Shown here: piece by piece, positions 9,931 to 17,428 of the stretch
Layout: each line of letters opens with the position of its first letter
Numbering within the stretch: the first letter of the stretch is position 1
From: Sinomicrobium oceani
GTDB taxonomy: Bacteria; Bacteroidota; Bacteroidia; Flavobacteriales; Flavobacteriaceae
Direction: 5' to 3'
DNA: 42,106 nt
Assembly: GCF_900119185.1 (NCBI RefSeq)
Contig: NZ_FPJE01000036.1
Coordinates: 1 to 42,106 of the forward strand
Program-made: the position numbers and the translations under genes
The notes under the pieces: generated by a model
What the model was told of the DNA's origin: nothing
Databases searched by the model: none
What the model saw: the letters and a program-made list of their open reading frames with translations, nothing else

Positions 9931-11082
9931 ATGAACTACTTTTCTTCCGATTTTAAACTGGGCATTCTGGGTGGCGGACAACTGGGTAAAATGTTGCTAT
10001 ACGAGACCCGCAAGTACGATATATATACTTGTGTCATGGACCCGGCAGAAGATGCCCCCTGCCGTATAGCATGTAATGAGTTTCTAACCGGTGACCTTAT
10101 GGATTTTGACGCGGTTTATGAATTCGGAAAAAAAGTGGACGTGCTGACCTTCGAAATAGAGAATGTCAATGTAGCTGCCCTGGATAAACTGGAAAAAGAA
10201 GGGATTAAGGTTTATCCTTCTCCAGCCACCTTAAAAACCATCCAGAACAAAGCCAAACAGAAATTATTTTACGTGGATCACGAGATCTCTACGGCCCCCT
10301 TTACACGTTTTGCCTATACGAGCGAGATTGGTACCGCACTGAAAAACGAAAGCATTCGTTTCCCTTTTGTATGGAAAAGTGCACAATTCGGTTATGACGG
10401 TCGCGGTGTCAAGGTCATCCGTACCCATTCCGATCTCGAAGGCCTTCCCAATGTAGAATGTATCACGGAAGAGATGATCCCCTTTAAAAACGAACTGGCT
10501 GTTATTGTAGCCCGGAACAGTAAAGGTGAGGTCGCTACGTATCCGGTTGTGGAAATGGAATTTCATCCTACGGCAAACCAGGTCGAATATGTGATATGCC
10601 CGGCCCGGATAGATGCCGCCGTTGCCGAAAAAGCCCGGCATATTGCACTCCGCGTTTCGGAAGCTTACCGGCACGTAGGGCTTCTGGCCGTAGAAATGTT
10701 CCAGACCCAAAACGATAATATCCTCGTCAATGAGGTAGCTCCCAGGCCGCACAATAGCGGACATTACAGCATTGAAGCCAGCTATACCAACCAGTTCGAG
10801 CAACACCTCAGGGCCATTCTCGGACTACCACTCGGAAATACCGATAGCAAGGTAGGTGGCATTATGGTGAACCTCACCGGGGAAGAAGGATATACCGGAA
10901 AGGTAAACTATCAGAATATCGAAGACATTATGAAAATGGACGGAGTAACCCCGCATATTTACGGGAAGAAAGAAACCCGGCCTTTCCGTAAAATGGGACA
11001 CGTCACCATTGTCAATAAAGATATTGCCAAAGCGAGAGAAATCGCCGAAAAGGTAAAAAACACGATTAAAGTCGTAAGTTGA
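9931..11082 (+). CDS. purK: 5-(carboxyamino)imidazole ribonucleotide synthase PurK
   Basis: A 383-residue ATP-grasp enzyme that makes N5-carboxyaminoimidazole ribonucleotide from AIR, bicarbonate and ATP in purine synthesis. The N-terminal GILGGGQLGKML (about 11-22) is the PurK nucleotide-site signature. The ATP-grasp region has WKSAQFGYDGRGVK, and the metal-binding end has NEVAPRPHNSGHYSIEA. Length is normal for the family. It pairs with purE 61 bp downstream, the usual two-step route in bacteria. AIR is also the ThiC substrate, so the purine and thiamine loci side by side share an intermediate. Confidence 0.97.
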   Translation: MNYFSSDFKLGILGGGQLGKMLLYETRKYDIYTCVMDPAEDAPCRIACNEFLTGDLMDFDAVYEFGKKVDVLTFEIENVNVAALDKLEKEGIKVYPSPATLKTIQNKAKQKLFYVDHEISTAPFTRFAYTSEIGTALKNESIRFPFVWKSAQFGYDGRGVKVIRTHSDLEGLPNVECITEEMIPFKNELAVIVARNSKGEVATYPVVEMEFHPTANQVEYVICPARIDAAVAEKARHIALRVSEAYRHVGLLAVEMFQTQNDNILVNEVAPRPHNSGHYSIEASYTNQFEQHLRAILGLPLGNTDSKVGGIMVNLTGEEGYTGKVNYQNIEDIMKMDGVTPHIYGKKETRPFRKMGHVTIVNKDIAKAREIAEKVKNTIKVVS

Positions 11083-11143
11083 ATCTCTTGCCGAATCCTA
11101 ACGGGACAAACGTCAAGAAGAAGATTTAAATAAAAATTAAAGG

Positions 11144-11629
11144 ATGAGTAAAGTAGCCGTAATTATGGGAAGTACCAGCGATCTGCCCGTCATGCAGGAA
11201 GCAGTGGACATATTAAAAGGTTTTGACATTGAGGTCGAAGTGGATATTGTGTCTGCTCACCGCACTCCGGAGAAAATGTTCGAGTTCGGAAAAAAAGCAC
11301 ATGAGCGGGGTATTGCCGTGATCATAGCTGGTGCCGGAGGTGCCGCGCACCTCCCCGGTATGGTCGCCTCCCTGTCTCCCTTACCCGTAATAGGTGTACC
11401 CGTAAAAAGTAGTAATTCCATCGATGGCTGGGATTCGGTACTATCAATTCTGCAAATGCCCGGCGGAGTTCCTGTAGCTACCGTTGCACTCAACGGTGCG
11501 AAAAACGCGGGTATCCTTGCTGCACAGATCATAGGAAGCAGTGACAAATGCGTTCTTGATAAAGTTATTGCATACAAAGAGGGCCTGAAGATAAAGGTTA
11601 TCGAAGGCGCTAAAAGCATAAACTCATAA
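11144..11629 (+). CDS. purE: N5-CAIR mutase PurE
   Basis: A 161-residue class I PurE that converts N5-CAIR to CAIR. The N-terminal IMGSTSDLPVMQEA carries the phosphate-binding Ser and Asp residues. SAHRTPEKM holds the conserved active-site histidine, and AGAGGAAHLPGMVA is the family's glycine-rich loop. It is the second gene after purK and is followed by a bidirectional terminator. Confidence 0.97.
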   Translation: MSKVAVIMGSTSDLPVMQEAVDILKGFDIEVEVDIVSAHRTPEKMFEFGKKAHERGIAVIIAGAGGAAHLPGMVASLSPLPVIGVPVKSSNSIDGWDSVLSILQMPGGVPVATVALNGAKNAGILAAQIIGSSDKCVLDKVIAYKEGLKIKVIEGAKSINS

Positions 11630-11643
11630 ATAAAATCGCATCG

Positions 11644-11668
11644 AAGGGGACCTCTCATAGGTCCCTTT
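11644..11668. terminator. Bidirectional terminator between purE and lanthipeptide cluster
   Basis: A 10-bp stem (AAGGGGACCT, 11644-11653; AGGTCCCTTT, 11659-11668, with one wobble) and a 5-nt loop lie between two convergent genes. The arms are A/T-rich at the base, suiting termination from both sides. Confidence 0.75.
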
Positions 11669-11682
11669 CATTATAAAAAGCG

Positions 11683-12600
11683 TTACACCGCCTTTTCAGA
11701 AACCTGCTTCTTCTTTTTCTTTTTGGCTATCGAAGACCTGTAATAGCGATACAAAAAGTCGTAGCATACCATTTCATGCATCCGGTTTTTGGACTTGAAC
11801 AAGCGGTTCATCAGCATGTGAATATAACTTGCCATCAGATCATTTACCGGAACTTCCAGGGTCTCTTTGTTCTTACGGGCAATCATTTCCTCTGCAACAG
11901 GGGCTATACCGGTTTTCTTCTGCGCCAGAATTTCCAGTATAGGCTCATAATCCGGATCGGAACCGGCATCAAAAACCATGAAACGATCTATTTTTTCCCG
12001 GTGCAGACGATACTTTCCGTCCAGCTGTTTTTTTAAAGGTCTGCCCATACCAAATTCTTCTCCGAAACCTGTTTTTAAGCGCTCCATAAGCTGCAGTTTC
12101 TCATCTTCGGAATACCCGAAACTATCCAGATGTTCATCCATGGCCCGTAACGCGAACAGCCATCGCAGTTCTTCTCCTTCGTCTCCTTCGATCATATCCA
12201 GGAAATTCACAATCATCTCACTGTCGTGATAAAACAGGGATTCCGCGAGTTCCATCGTCTTTCTTCCGTAACGTTCGAGCTCTCTCTTATACGTATCGGT
12301 TTGTATCTGCCAGACCAGGTCCTTGTCCATGAAGTCTTTTAGTCCCGGGAGCAGGCTATTGATAACGGCTGCTATGGCTTCGGGATGATTATAGTGAAAT
12401 CTCACCCTCAGATGGTGACCGGAATCGGAGTAACGTATAAAAAACCACTTGTCGATAACTCCGCGGTCAATAAGCTGCCGGGCCACGGGACGAATGATCT
12501 GGGTAAGAATCACGTCTGAAGTTTTGGGTCCGGTATATATTTTATAGAACAACCAGCTATCGCCGAGAATGAAATTGCGTTGTATAGGTTTATTGTTCAT
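11683..12600 (-). CDS. LanB C-terminal domain protein (SpaB_C / thiopeptide-type)
   Basis: A protein of about 305 residues starting MNNKPIQRNF at 12600. The frame stays open to 12690, but that stretch overlaps the dehydratase gene too far to be likely. It matches the SpaB C-terminal or thiopeptide-type bacteriocin biosynthesis domain: SWLFYKIYTGPKTSDVIL at the start, then WFFIRYSDSGHHLRVRF, which is the family hallmark. In full-length LanB this domain eliminates glutamate from glutamylated Ser/Thr to give dehydro-residues. Here it is a separate gene whose start overlaps the dehydratase stop by 11 bp. The C-terminus is lysine-rich. Confidence 0.9.
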   Translation of the reverse strand: MNNKPIQRNFILGDSWLFYKIYTGPKTSDVILTQIIRPVARQLIDRGVIDKWFFIRYSDSGHHLRVRFHYNHPEAIAAVINSLLPGLKDFMDKDLVWQIQTDTYKRELERYGRKTMELAESLFYHDSEMIVNFLDMIEGDEGEELRWLFALRAMDEHLDSFGYSEDEKLQLMERLKTGFGEEFGMGRPLKKQLDGKYRLHREKIDRFMVFDAGSDPDYEPILEILAQKKTGIAPVAEEMIARKNKETLEVPVNDLMASYIHMLMNRLFKSKNRMHEMVCYDFLYRYYRSSIAKKKKKKQVSEKAV

Positions 12601-14833
12601 TTTTCTGTTTTTTACTATTGTAAAAGGAGAGTACGATCTGGTTGGTATAATGCTGTCCCCTATCGTCCCTGATCTTACTCCCTTTGGCAAACAAAAATTC
12701 CGTGAGCTTAAAGCCGGACCTCTTCTTTACCGTATCCAGAAGCATTCTTACCGAAGTAAGATTTCCGAAATTGATCAGTAACTCATTATCTCCGTCCGTA
12801 AGCATGGTATACTGCGGGATTTTTCGTTTATCACAAAAATCCCGGATGCTCTTGCGGAGTTTTTCATCATCCTTTTGCTCCTTTTTTAACGGTTCTACAT
12901 CCTCCTTCTTCAGGTTCCATGTGGCTTCGGAAAGTATGATATTTTCGTATTCCACACGGGGAATAAACTCGTATTCTCCGGCAAAAGGCCCGAGATTAAA
13001 CCCCACTCCCGACCGCAATCCCTGAGTTTGCATATCGCACAAAAACTGATAGATAGGCAGCGCATTAGAACTGTAATTATGGGCATTTGTCAGGTGAGGG
13101 ACAACTTCTTTGTTCAGTTTACGGGAGCGCAACAATACATTCCTTCCGTACTTTACGGAAATGTGCAGATCGTCAAGAGGCAACTGTTCATCTTCATTCA
13201 ACACAGATTTTGCCAGGTAGGGAATTTCATAATTCCGGAATGCCGGACGCATTAATATATTTCCTACCCTCGACTCGGGCAGATGTACGATCTCGGCCAG
13301 GATTTTATCGTTCTTAGCGTGTTTTTCGGAGTCGATAATTTGTTGCGTGTACAGGTTCAGAGCTTCATCTCCGTGACAAAACCTTCCCAAAAGATTGGCA
13401 GCGCTTGATCCGCCAGCCCCTCCAAAACGATATTTTTGTACACCTTCTTCCTCTACCAGCTCAATCATAGCCGAAAGGGTATCGGGCAAGTCATTCCAGT
13501 CCGCTTCGAAATTTGCGAAATCCTCGTCTGTAACTGTTATAAGGTATGCTCCCGTGCCTATGGCATAGGTTAGTTTTTTCTGTATGATATTCTGTACCGC
13601 ACTCCAACGGATTTCAGAAACCTCGTGCTTTGCCCTTTTACCCGGAATAATAAGATCATCCACCAGCGGATTGACATCTCCCGATCCCTGATCCTGTTTA
13701 TATCCTATCCCCATTTCTACATCAAGGGCTTTTGCCAAAGGTACTTCGCGTTCTTCAAAACGTTCGTAAAACGCTTTTTTAAACTGGTCGAGTAATGTAC
13801 TTTTTGGAGGCAGTGTTATTTTATTGAGGAAAGTGATTCCTTTTTTCAGCGTTTCCACCACAGCTGTATCGAGCGTATTTTTTTCGGTATTCAGAATCAT
13901 ATCGGTCTGAAACAGGTATTTCAGTTCAAAACCGGTCCCCAATTGTTTCAGGTATTCACTGAGTTCAAGATATTTCCCGGGAGCGTTGCCGATATGATTA
14001 TCCAGTTCCGCAAGACGAATATCTATGTCGTCCAGTATTTGCAGTAAGGGCACTGTACCTTCCAGTTTGCGCAAGACCTTTTTGATCTGCTCCAGAAATT
14101 CGGGTCCGGATACGGAAGGCTCCAGTTCGCTCGTCAGAAGCTGGCTTTCTACAAGCTCTTCGACAAAACCTTCTGCCTCTTCGTACGTAATCTCCTCATC
14201 GACCAGACTGTTTGCCAGATCCTCCAGCAAGGCACCCCGACCGGCTTTCTCCAGCACCCCGGTAAGATATTCGGAATTGTCTACAGCTACAATATGATGA
14301 TGGCGTTTGCTGTTTACATATTTATATTCTATGTATCGCAATTGATCGCCCGCCGGATATATACTGGTATTGGGATAAAACAACAATTGTTTCCTGATAT
14401 TTCCGTTTTTAACCAGGTCCTGCGAAAGGGCCACCAGGTAATTCATATCCAGTCGGGTATGTCTCCGGTTTTTCTGCGCTCCGCCGAGTTGTATTTCGGT
14501 CTGCGCTCCCAATACTCCTATACTACACCCTGCAAAAAGTCCGAAAGGTGTGCAACGGGAAGACATTCTGGACAGGTATTTGAGTAAGGCATAACGCAGT
14601 TTATCGGTCTTTTTTTTATCTGTGACCGTTCCGGCTTCCCAACGGGTCAGTTCTTCATAAAGCGGCGGAGAAGCCAGGAACACGGCTTCCCGGATGAGTG
14701 TATCCTTGAATAATGCTTTTAATTTTTCTTCCGGAATACGATCTCCCCCTGTAAGGTCTTTGTAAAACTCAAGAGGGAAAAGTGGTGTTCGCAATACAAA
14801 ACCGGGAAAATTTTGATATGAGTTATCGTTCAT
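12590..14833 (-). CDS. Lantibiotic dehydratase LanB, N-terminal (glutamylation) part
   Basis: A 747-residue protein of the lantibiotic dehydratase N-terminal family. The signature SRMSSRCTPFGLFAG is at 88-102. Its known role is to glutamylate Ser/Thr of the precursor using Glu-tRNA; elimination is then done by the separate C-terminal-domain gene just downstream. Full-length LanB is about 1000 residues, so this is a true two-gene split and not a recent frameshift, since both halves are complete. It probably acts in the cytoplasm with LanC on the four nearby precursors. Confidence 0.93.
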   Translation of the reverse strand: MNDNSYQNFPGFVLRTPLFPLEFYKDLTGGDRIPEEKLKALFKDTLIREAVFLASPPLYEELTRWEAGTVTDKKKTDKLRYALLKYLSRMSSRCTPFGLFAGCSIGVLGAQTEIQLGGAQKNRRHTRLDMNYLVALSQDLVKNGNIRKQLLFYPNTSIYPAGDQLRYIEYKYVNSKRHHHIVAVDNSEYLTGVLEKAGRGALLEDLANSLVDEEITYEEAEGFVEELVESQLLTSELEPSVSGPEFLEQIKKVLRKLEGTVPLLQILDDIDIRLAELDNHIGNAPGKYLELSEYLKQLGTGFELKYLFQTDMILNTEKNTLDTAVVETLKKGITFLNKITLPPKSTLLDQFKKAFYERFEEREVPLAKALDVEMGIGYKQDQGSGDVNPLVDDLIIPGKRAKHEVSEIRWSAVQNIIQKKLTYAIGTGAYLITVTDEDFANFEADWNDLPDTLSAMIELVEEEGVQKYRFGGAGGSSAANLLGRFCHGDEALNLYTQQIIDSEKHAKNDKILAEIVHLPESRVGNILMRPAFRNYEIPYLAKSVLNEDEQLPLDDLHISVKYGRNVLLRSRKLNKEVVPHLTNAHNYSSNALPIYQFLCDMQTQGLRSGVGFNLGPFAGEYEFIPRVEYENIILSEATWNLKKEDVEPLKKEQKDDEKLRKSIRDFCDKRKIPQYTMLTDGDNELLINFGNLTSVRMLLDTVKKRSGFKLTEFLFAKGSKIRDDRGQHYTNQIVLSFYNSKKQKNEQ

Positions 14834-14888
14834 TCGTCAGATTTGGTTATGGGTATTTCAATACATTTTATCGCGGGAAAATTTCTGC

Positions 14889-16097
14889 TCAACCTATCAT
14901 CAGGCACTCATCCCACGAATGGTCTCCGGACAAATGACTAATGATACTCAATCCTATTCCCGCTATTCCTTCGAGGAGGTTTAACTCTTCTTTCCATTCA
15001 CTCTCCCGGCCCTTCCACTGTTTATAACCGGAATAGCCATCGGGGTGCACCGCTTTTTCGAGTCCGTCTCTGATCCAGAAATCTGCTGCTTCCCTGAAGA
15101 TTTGCTCTCCTGTTTCGGAATACATCCGATTAAACATCTGGGCATTGCCATACGAGCCGTGACAAACGCCGGCATCCCGGACCATATGACTTTCCGGCGA
15201 GGTTCTGCCTGCGGCATGCCGGAGAATATCCAGGGCTTCTGCATGGAGTTCCTCATCCTTTAAATGCCTGGAGGCCTGCCACAGGGATATACCTATACCG
15301 AGATCGCCGTAGCACCAGGCCAGACGACTTACACTATCTCCTTCTTCTCCGGCTTTCACCCAGCTCGGAAACAACGAAATCCCATTCTGGTCTTTGTTAC
15401 GGCAGTTACGTATAAAGGCTATTCCTCCTTTCAGCATTTCCCCGACCTGGTCTCTGAACGTTTCATACGCGTACAGCCTGGACAAAAAGTTAACGATACT
15501 CGACATTCCGTGAGACAAACTCAGGTTATACCCGGTCTCGCCGGTCTCCGGTACGAGTGTGGAAAGCCATTTTACGGTATTCCCTTCCGTCTCTGCCAAA
15601 TCCAGTAAAAGGACAACGAGCTCCCCAAGGTAATTTTCATATATCTGCCTTCGCTCCTCTGAGACCGTATTCCGGTAACGCTTAAAAAAATAAAAACCAT
15701 AGCCCAGGGCACCGTGAAGAAAATCATAATTTCCGTTTTTCATGTCAGAACGCATCACACGGTACAGATAAGGGTCGAGTTCCCCGAGCAGTTCATCACT
15801 TTCGGCATCCATAAAACCCTGCTGTTCCAGATGGTCCAGCACCCAGCCGGTACCGGCCAGTCCGGAGCAATAGGTAGGAAAGCCGAATCCTTCATTGATT
15901 CGGTCTATACTACTGCTGAGTACCTCAACTCCTGTATCGGCAAACGCATCCGTATCCGTATATTTGGCGTAATAAAAATGAAACAGAGCAATTCCCGATA
16001 TCCCCGCAAGTACCCCGGTCTGATCATTTTCCGAATATTTTTCCTTGAGAATAGCGTGTATTTCGCTGAGCTTTTGGTGCAAAAGTTCCTTTTCCAT
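14889..16097 (-). CDS. LanC-family lanthionine cyclase
   Basis: A 402-residue alpha/alpha-toroid protein. LanC adds cysteine thiols to dehydroalanine/dehydrobutyrine to form lanthionine rings. The three zinc ligands are visible: Cys262 in WCYGDLGIG and Cys312-His313 in GVCHGSYGNA. Other family motifs include GVLAGISGIALF near the N-terminus and SLSHGMSSI in the middle. All catalytic residues appear present, so it should be active. It lies between the precursor genes and LanB. Confidence 0.95.
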   Translation of the reverse strand: MEKELLHQKLSEIHAILKEKYSENDQTGVLAGISGIALFHFYYAKYTDTDAFADTGVEVLSSSIDRINEGFGFPTYCSGLAGTGWVLDHLEQQGFMDAESDELLGELDPYLYRVMRSDMKNGNYDFLHGALGYGFYFFKRYRNTVSEERRQIYENYLGELVVLLLDLAETEGNTVKWLSTLVPETGETGYNLSLSHGMSSIVNFLSRLYAYETFRDQVGEMLKGGIAFIRNCRNKDQNGISLFPSWVKAGEEGDSVSRLAWCYGDLGIGISLWQASRHLKDEELHAEALDILRHAAGRTSPESHMVRDAGVCHGSYGNAQMFNRMYSETGEQIFREAADFWIRDGLEKAVHPDGYSGYKQWKGRESEWKEELNLLEGIAGIGLSIISHLSGDHSWDECLMIG

Positions 16098-16254
16098 GCA
16101 TAAAGATAATGTAGGTTCTGGTCATATTATGTGATGTCCTGTACCAGATAAACAGATCCGTAAAATTCCTGAAAAACTAATTTTAAAATACAAGCAAAGC
16201 TATATCCCAGTATTTTGAATATAGCTTTGGTTAAATACCTTAAGTTTAATGAAA

Positions 16255-16518
16255 TTACATGCAGGGTCCGCATGTTCTGCAATGAATGGGATCGGAAACA
16301 GGATGTACATCGGTGGTACAATTGTATTCGGTAACACATCCGCCCGTTCCGCAATTACCGGTTCCGCAGCCATTGGTTCCACAATCATTCGTAGCACAGG
16401 TAGCATACTCATCGGTATTACAGCCTATGGCTGTCTCCCATCCTCCCTTGATTTCATCCAGATTAGATACTTTTTCTTTTTTGAGAATGAGTTTTCGTGT
16501 AAGCTTCTTTTTTTTCAT
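16255..16518 (-). CDS. Class I lanthipeptide precursor LanA1
   Basis: An 87-residue peptide. The leader (1-26) begins MKKKKLTRKLILKKEK and ends EIKGG, the double-glycine site for the C39 exporter. The core (27-87) is long for a lanthipeptide, about 61 residues, with ten cysteines and many Thr. It contains a repeated GTxxC pattern (NDCGTNGCGTGNCGTGGC) and ends HCRTCGPCM. The first ATG is used. It sits below a terminator-like hairpin that separates it from the other three precursors, and just upstream of lanC. Confidence 0.9.
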   Translation of the reverse strand: MKKKKLTRKLILKKEKVSNLDEIKGGWETAIGCNTDEYATCATNDCGTNGCGTGNCGTGGCVTEYNCTTDVHPVSDPIHCRTCGPCM

Positions 16519-16599
16519 AATGAGGTCTGTTTTTGGTTAGGACTCTTCTAATTTATAAAAATTAGCTTAGAACTACCTGTGATTTTCCTTTTTTAACGT

Positions 16600-16643
16600 T
16601 AAAAAGAAAAGCCACCCCAGGATTTTACCCCCCGGGGCAGCCA
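16600..16643 (-). terminator. Terminator/attenuator between precursor genes
   Basis: Read on the minus strand, GCTGCCCC and GGGGTGGC can pair (with two wobbles), with further GG/CC pairing inside, and are followed directly by TTTTCTTTTT. It lies after the LanA2 gene and before LanA1. It should cut or reduce read-through from the exporter and precursor genes into LanA1, lanC and lanB. Confidence 0.65.
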
Positions 16644-16697
16644 ATACTCAACATTTATATTTCAAAAACAATTTTCTTTACCGAAAACAGGTGCTCT

Positions 16698-16901
16698 TTA
16701 CGGGCACCCTCCCGTAGTTCCTCCACAATTACCGTCGCCGGTAGCCGGATCACAATTTTTTTGGGTTGGCGGATCACAAACCGGCCACCAACTATTTCCG
16801 CAGCCATAACTTATCCAGTCTCCTCCGCGTACGGTACCTGAATGAAGTGCAGAGACCGTCTGCTTGTTTAGTTTCAGACTATTCAAACTTTTTTTCTTCA
16901 T
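16698..16901 (-). CDS. Class I lanthipeptide precursor LanA2
   Basis: A 67-residue peptide starting MKKKSLNSLKLNK (an upstream in-frame ATG at 16910 adds three residues). The leader ends TVRGG at residue 27. The core starts DWISYGCGNSWWPVC and ends GNCGGTTGGCP, with five cysteines. It is related to LanA4 (YGCG then SW-P-C) and carries the same K-K-x-L leader. Confidence 0.88.
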   Translation of the reverse strand: MKKKSLNSLKLNKQTVSALHSGTVRGGDWISYGCGNSWWPVCDPPTQKNCDPATGDGNCGGTTGGCP

Positions 16902-16911
16902 GATCGACATT

Positions 16912-17082
16912 TTAATTGTTACATACTGTCGGGCACTCTCCTTTTATGGATTGTGTCGGTCCGGGACAACTCTGACAGGTAAGCCCGGTAACCCCACCAC
17001 GGATATGATCTGTATTTTGAGGATCAAGTTGACTGATAATTATTTTATTCAGGTTCAGATTTTTAAGCTTCTTTTTTTTCAT
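16912..17082 (-). CDS. Class I lanthipeptide precursor LanA3
   Basis: A 56-residue peptide starting MKKKKLKNLNLNK at 17082. The frame is open to 17199, but only this ATG begins the family leader. The leader ends DHIRGG (residue 30). The core of about 26 residues, VTGLTCQSC through CPTVCNN, has four cysteines and several Ser/Thr, a typical size for a classical lanthipeptide. A perfect GC-rich hairpin (17128-17141) lies just upstream. Confidence 0.88.
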   Translation of the reverse strand: MKKKKLKNLNLNKIIISQLDPQNTDHIRGGVTGLTCQSCPGPTQSIKGECPTVCNN

Positions 17083-17127
17083 AAGTAAGGAATTTAAGTG
17101 CCAGATAGATTCTCCATATTTTCTCAT

Positions 17128-17141
17128 CCGGACCTGTCCGG
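17128..17141 (-). other. Short hairpin upstream of LanA3
   Basis: CCGGAC (17128-17133) and GTCCGG (17136-17141) form a perfect GC-rich inverted repeat about 45 bp upstream of the LanA3 start. It may shape the precursor mRNA or its processing. No T-run follows it. Confidence 0.4.
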
Positions 17142-17184
17142 GGAGAAAACGGACAACATGGTTTTCTAAACATATCAGTAGAAT

Positions 17185-17206
17185 ACTCCCCTTGAACAAG
17201 GGGAGT
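17185..17206 (-). other. Perfect hairpin after LanA4
   Basis: ACTCCCCTT (17185-17193) and AAGGGGAGT (17198-17206) make a 9-bp stem with a 4-nt loop, 15 bp after the LanA4 gene end. The minus-strand sequence that follows (ATTCTACT) is only mildly T-rich. It may be a partial terminator or an RNA-stabilising or processing element between precursor genes. Confidence 0.55.
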
Positions 17207-17220
17207 CTGATGTCAGGATA

Positions 17221-17376
17221 TTATCCTATACAAGGTCTTACCGCCGAACATGCCGGTGGCCAGGAATCTCCACAGCCATAGGTTGGCCAGTCTTCCCCTC
17301 CTTTTATGTTTTCAGGGGTGAAATTGGAAATTGTCTTCTTGTTCAGCTTTAACGATTTAAGGCTTCTTTTTTTCAC
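17221..17376 (-). CDS. Class I lanthipeptide precursor LanA4 (GTG start)
   Basis: A 51-residue peptide. The frame runs open to 17640, but that stretch is antisense-frame overlap with the adaptor gene. The leader homology starts exactly at a GTG codon (17376): (V)KKRSLKSLKLNKKTIS, ending ENIKGG. The core is EDWPTYGCGDSWPPAC followed by SAVRPCIG, about 24 residues with three cysteines. It closely resembles the start of the LanA2 core. It lies 52 bp after the HlyD-type gene. Confidence 0.85.
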   Translation of the reverse strand: MKKRSLKSLKLNKKTISNFTPENIKGGEDWPTYGCGDSWPPACSAVRPCIG

Positions 17377-17428
17377 GGTTGTAATGTTTAAGATTCGGAC
17401 TTTCAATATAGGAAAAAATCTACGAATC

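Noticed and set aside
12601-12690. N-terminal 30 residues of the LanB C-terminal-domain frame
   Set aside because: They lie inside the dehydratase gene; the domain's homology starts at the ATG at 12600.
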